Shown here: positions 61,278 through 64,000 of the stretch, one piece after another
How the letters are laid out: each line of letters opens with the position of its first letter
How positions within the stretch are numbered: the first letter of the stretch is position 1
NCBI GenBank assembly: GCA_014360985.1
Contig: JACIWK010000011.1
Span: 19,526-83,525, forward strand
From: Candidatus Bipolaricaulota bacterium
Lineage (GTDB): Bacteria; Bipolaricaulota; Bipolaricaulia; Bipolaricaulales; Bipolaricaulaceae
Direction: 5' to 3'
DNA length: 64,000 bases
Notes under the pieces: model-generated
Seen by the model: only the letters and a program-made list of their open reading frames with translations
What the model was told of the DNA's origin: nothing
Databases searched by the model: none
Translations under genes and position numbers: made by a program

Positions 61278-62498
61278 TCACCGCTCTCGGGTTGTCAATC
61301 CCGGGCCTGGCGCGGGGCGAACGGCAGGTTCCCAATGCCCCTCTACCCCATCCAGGGTTCGGTTGAACGCAGCCTCGGCCACCCACGCCAGGTACCGACC
61401 CTGGCCCTCCGGCCCGGGTTCCGGGTCGAGCATGAACCCCTCCTCGGCCAGGAAGCGGTTCGCCTCGGCAACGATGAAGTGCCAGATGTGGTTGAGGATG
61501 CACCCGCGGTCCACCCCAAGCCGGACCGGGGTGAGCCCCGGCAAGACCTCCCCCAGGCTGGGGACGGTCCGCTCCGCCCACTGAGCTACGGCTTGGGCCA
61601 CGGCGGCGACGATCTCGCGAACGGGGCCCGCAGCGGCGGCGGTGAACACGGGAACGAGGGGCGCTCCGTCCGCCAGGTAACCCAGCCGCGCCAGGAACTC
61701 CCGGCACGGGCCAGCCGCCGGTCGTTCTCCGGCGATCATCGCCCCCAGCTCGTCGTACAGTCTCTTCTGACCGTGGGCGACCACCGCCGTCACACCGGCC
61801 GCCAGTCCTGGCGGCCACTCCGCCTTCCCCACCGCCCACTCCACCCGGAAGAACAGGTCGGGAAGGCAATGCCGCGGACCGCTGTGGTCACCGAAGCTCG
61901 TGAACACGTACCGATCCCCGCCACCGGTGTGGCTTCCGCAGTAGTCCTTGGCCCGCACCGCCGCCCGGCGTTCCTCCGCGATCAGCACGTACTTCCCCCC
62001 ATCGGGATACTCCCGCCCCGAGCTCACGTACCCCAGGCGCTGGAGAGTGGCGATCCCCCCCCAGTCGAGCCCCATGCAGCCCACGGTGGCGAACGTGTAC
62101 TGCGCCCGCCAGGCGGCAGACTCCGCGCCCGGAAGGCGGTCCAGCGCACCGTGGATCGCCTCGGCCCCCTCCAGCACATGCCCAGCAAGCCCTCGTCCCA
62201 ACGACGGGGCCACCTCATCCACCACCCGGAGGTCCTCGGCCGTGAGAAGCGAGAAGTCCAGCGCCAGGCGGCCATCCTCCTCCGCGCGAACTGCGTACAG
62301 CGCCTGAAGTTGGGCGACGATCTTCTCCACCTCGGCCTCGCTGCGCTGCAGCTCGCGGGCAACCTCCCGTGGTGACCGCGGTCCCGCAGTCAGGGCAAGA
62401 ACAACACCCTCGGCCAGCTCGGAGGAGAACACCATTCCCGGCCAATACCGGGGCTCGGAACCCGCAGTGCCGATGATGGACACCCTCAGCCGCGACAT
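61278..62498 (-). CDS. HTH-domain protein of unknown function
   Basis: A 406-residue protein. A winged-HTH-like part near residues 30-95 (GPRSPREVARELQRSEAEVE, KIVAQLQALYAV) is followed by a 300-residue domain I do not recognise, with GCMGLDWGGIATLQRLGYVS, YCGSHTGGGDRYVFTSFGDH and a late HIWHFIVAEANRFLAEEGF. Several His, Cys and Asp residues could bind metal. ATG 62498 sits behind AAGGAGGG. It is divergent from the DUF4438 gene and upstream of pgsA. Confidence 0.7.
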   Translation of the reverse strand: MSRLRVSIIGTAGSEPRYWPGMVFSSELAEGVVLALTAGPRSPREVARELQRSEAEVEKIVAQLQALYAVRAEEDGRLALDFSLLTAEDLRVVDEVAPSLGRGLAGHVLEGAEAIHGALDRLPGAESAAWRAQYTFATVGCMGLDWGGIATLQRLGYVSSGREYPDGGKYVLIAEERRAAVRAKDYCGSHTGGGDRYVFTSFGDHSGPRHCLPDLFFRVEWAVGKAEWPPGLAAGVTAVVAHGQKRLYDELGAMIAGERPAAGPCREFLARLGYLADGAPLVPVFTAAAAGPVREIVAAVAQAVAQWAERTVPSLGEVLPGLTPVRLGVDRGCILNHIWHFIVAEANRFLAEEGFMLDPEPGPEGQGRYLAWVAEAAFNRTLDGVEGHWEPAVRPAPGPGLTTRER

Positions 62499-62586
62499 GC
62501 TTGCCCTCCTTGGATCACTTGAAGTCGCGACCGAGTGTAACAGTGTGTTGGCCACGTGTCCACAGGTGCCCGTCTTCGCAGCCAGA

Positions 62587-62616
62587 TTTGGCTTCTCCGC
62601 CCCACCTGGGTACAGT
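62587..62616 (+). promoter_or_regulatory. Promoter of the DUF4438 gene
   Basis: -35 TTTGGC (62587-62592), 18-nt spacer, -10 TACAGT (62611-62616). The predicted start coincides with ATG 62623 and no ribosome binding site is present, so the mRNA should be leaderless. Confidence 0.5.
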
Positions 62617-62622
62617 TGTGGC

Positions 62623-63534
62623 ATGCGCACCAATTCAGATCGGCTTATCATGCTATCGGTCGGAGGCGAGGTCACGAACCCGTCCATGCGGGGGTACCGG
62701 ATCAGCCACGATGGGCGTCCCCTCGTCCTGCCCGGGGTGGGAGGGATCACGTACAACCTGCGCGTGGGGGACCCGGCGACGGGGTGGGTGGCGGACCACG
62801 TCGAGCCCGGGGTGTCGGTCCGCAACCTGACGAAGGACCGGGAGGGCCTTCCGCCCACGAACGATGGGCTCAACTTCCTCGCCTGCGTGGGGAACGAGGC
62901 GACCGTTCTTACGGGAGACGCCAAGGGCGCCAAGGGCACCGTCACGGGCAAGCACGGGGGGATCGAGCACGTGCTCGTCGACTTCGCCCCCGAGGTCTTG
63001 GACAAGCTCCAGATTGGCGACAAGATCGGGATCAAGTCCTTCGGGACCGGCCTCGCCCTCCTCGACCACCCTGCGGTGCGGGTGATGAACCTCGACCCGC
63101 GGATTCTCGCCAAGATGCCGATTGCGGAGAAGAGAGGAGCGCTCGTGGTCGGGGTCACGCACGCCGTGCCCGCCGCCCTGATGGGCTCGGGCTTGGGCGC
63201 CGATACGTGCTACCGCGGAGACTACGACATCCAGCTCTTCGACGAGAAGACGGTCAAGGAGTATGGCCTCTCCAACCTGCGGCTGGGGGATCTCGTGGCG
63301 ATCCTCGACACGGAGCACGCCTACGGCCGGGTGTACCGGTCGGGGGCACTCTCGATCGGGATCGTCGTCCACTCCGACTGCGTGGTGAGCGGCCACGGGC
63401 CGGGGGTGACGACCCTGTTCACGAGCGCGGACTCCCGTGCCCTGCAGTACACGCTTGACCCCAAGGCAAACCTCGCCCACTTCCTCGGCCTGCAGCAGAA
63501 GAAGGCAGGGAAGGTCACCCGCAAAGCCCGGTAG
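62623..63534 (+). CDS. DUF4438 family protein
   Basis: A 303-residue DUF4438 protein. The start MRTNSDRLIMLSVGGEV leads into HDGRPLVLPGVGGITYNLRV, then GNEATVLTGDAKGAKGTVTG, a small beta-barrel-like repeat. Later, GLGADTCYRGDYDIQLFDEK, HAYGRVYRSGALSIGIVVHS and SGHGPGVTTLFTS are the strongly conserved family parts. From memory the family occurs in Thermotogota and other anaerobes; no function is known. Upstream in-frame starts are possible, but ATG 62623 fits the promoter. Confidence 0.85.
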   Translation: MRTNSDRLIMLSVGGEVTNPSMRGYRISHDGRPLVLPGVGGITYNLRVGDPATGWVADHVEPGVSVRNLTKDREGLPPTNDGLNFLACVGNEATVLTGDAKGAKGTVTGKHGGIEHVLVDFAPEVLDKLQIGDKIGIKSFGTGLALLDHPAVRVMNLDPRILAKMPIAEKRGALVVGVTHAVPAALMGSGLGADTCYRGDYDIQLFDEKTVKEYGLSNLRLGDLVAILDTEHAYGRVYRSGALSIGIVVHSDCVVSGHGPGVTTLFTSADSRALQYTLDPKANLAHFLGLQQKKAGKVTRKAR

Positions 63535-63909
63535 CGTTTGACCCAGACCGCGCACCGTACGGTTGCCCCCGCCGCTCCGGGACCGGCGAGGCCGCACTGG
63601 CAGTGCGCATGTGGCTCAGGGAGTTCCTCTGTTGAGCCTCCACGCCTATGCAACCCCATGATCCCGTCTCCACTCACTCGGCGACGAGGAGCGGGGATGC
63701 CTGCAGTCGGACTCGGGAGAACAGGACCACCCGCCGACGGACCAGCGTATACATACAGTGGCGTCGAACGCAGCTTCCTAGGGCAGACCACAATGCCCAA
63801 GGAGATGGACCGTAAGCCACGTCAAGGACGAGGTCAAACGGACCGTTGACGGAGCTGGGTCACGTCCCGTCAAGTGGTGTAGATTGGGTTCCTCGTCGGT
63901 TGTGACGAG
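63535..63909. other. Intergenic region near the right edge
   Basis: About 375 bases without a gene I can support. A plus-strand open frame of 103 codons has no family-like sequence. Confidence 0.4.
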
Positions 63910-64000
63910 CTAGACGGCGATCACCTCCTTCGGGGCCCCCAGGGCAAGGGCTTCGAGCTCCTGGGGGGTGTTCCCGTAGAGCACGGCCATCGACCCCAGG
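63910..64000 (-). CDS. C-terminal end of a gene running off the right edge
   Basis: The last 29 codons of a minus-strand gene: GSMAVLYGNTPQELEALALG then APKEVIAV and a TAG at 63910-63912. Codon use fits coding sequence here. Too short to assign a family. Confidence 0.5.
   Translation of the reverse strand, partial: LGSMAVLYGNTPQELEALALGAPKEVIAV

Noticed and set aside
63538..63849. Plus-strand open frame of 103 codons after the DUF4438 gene.
   Set aside because: No ribosome binding site or recognisable sequence; Pro/Arg/Gly-rich.

Overview
This is one contiguous piece of a GC-rich (roughly two-thirds G+C), densely packed bacterial chromosome. It holds about 50 protein genes, one tRNA and no rRNA, CRISPR array, IS element or phage. 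Two PorV-like outer-membrane barrels and many signal peptides indicate a diderm. The mix of ATP-citrate lyase, an Aquifex-type aconitase, a DUF4438 protein, a DUF1015 protein beside SerA, and FlgD/type-IX-like C-terminal tails resembles deep-branching anaerobic phyla. My best guess is Bipolaricaulota (OP1/Acetothermia), from gene content and memory only.

Layout. 1-3.0 kb: a tetR - radical SAM - glycosyltransferase operon on the minus strand with an autoregulatory-looking promoter. 3.4-4.1 kb: an AbrB/PIN toxin-antitoxin pair. 4.4-8.4 kb: polA, ruvC and a DUF177 gene. 8.4-14.9 kb: rplI and murJ, then a minus-strand run of ftsH, dxr, an Rrf2 regulator, a DUF59 protein and a Cys-rich protein. 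14.9-25.6 kb: two surface clusters meeting tail to tail. One is S8 protease, PorV-like barrel and a 1,288-residue propeller/barrel protein; the other is a PKD-repeat protein and a second PorV-like barrel. Both secreted proteins end in the same kind of FlgD/type-IX-like tail. 26-33.6 kb: M32 carboxypeptidase, PmbA-like protein, NAD kinase, a NitT/TauT-type ABC transporter and an HDAC-family amidohydrolase. 33.6-38.4 kb: maf, a PflX-like radical SAM gene and a serine-pathway trio (class V aminotransferase, serA, DUF1015). 38.4-39.1 kb: a DOMON protein plus a haem-type membrane protein. 39.6-46.7 kb: aconitase, IclR regulator, isocitrate dehydrogenase and both ATP-citrate lyase subunits, with a promoter, a palindromic operator and a strong terminator. 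46.8-55 kb: an accessory stretch of broken genes (AlkD-like, HicAB, alpha/beta hydrolase, GNAT, membrane proteins) mixed with a few intact ones (P-loop kinase, adenylate cyclase-domain protein, secreted WD40 protein). 55.2-63.5 kb: tRNA-Pro, holB, ricT, fusA, pgsA, an HTH protein and a DUF4438 protein. Partial genes lie at both edges.

How it works together. The citrate genes can interconvert oxaloacetate plus acetyl-CoA with 2-oxoglutarate, and look co-regulated by their own IclR protein. The surface clusters look like an export or assembly apparatus with its cargo. Several transcription units have promoters whose predicted start lies 0-4 nt from the start codon, suggesting common leaderless or near-leaderless transcription. 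A small family of hairpin repeats, all in one orientation, is spread through intergenic DNA and twice supplies a stop codon.
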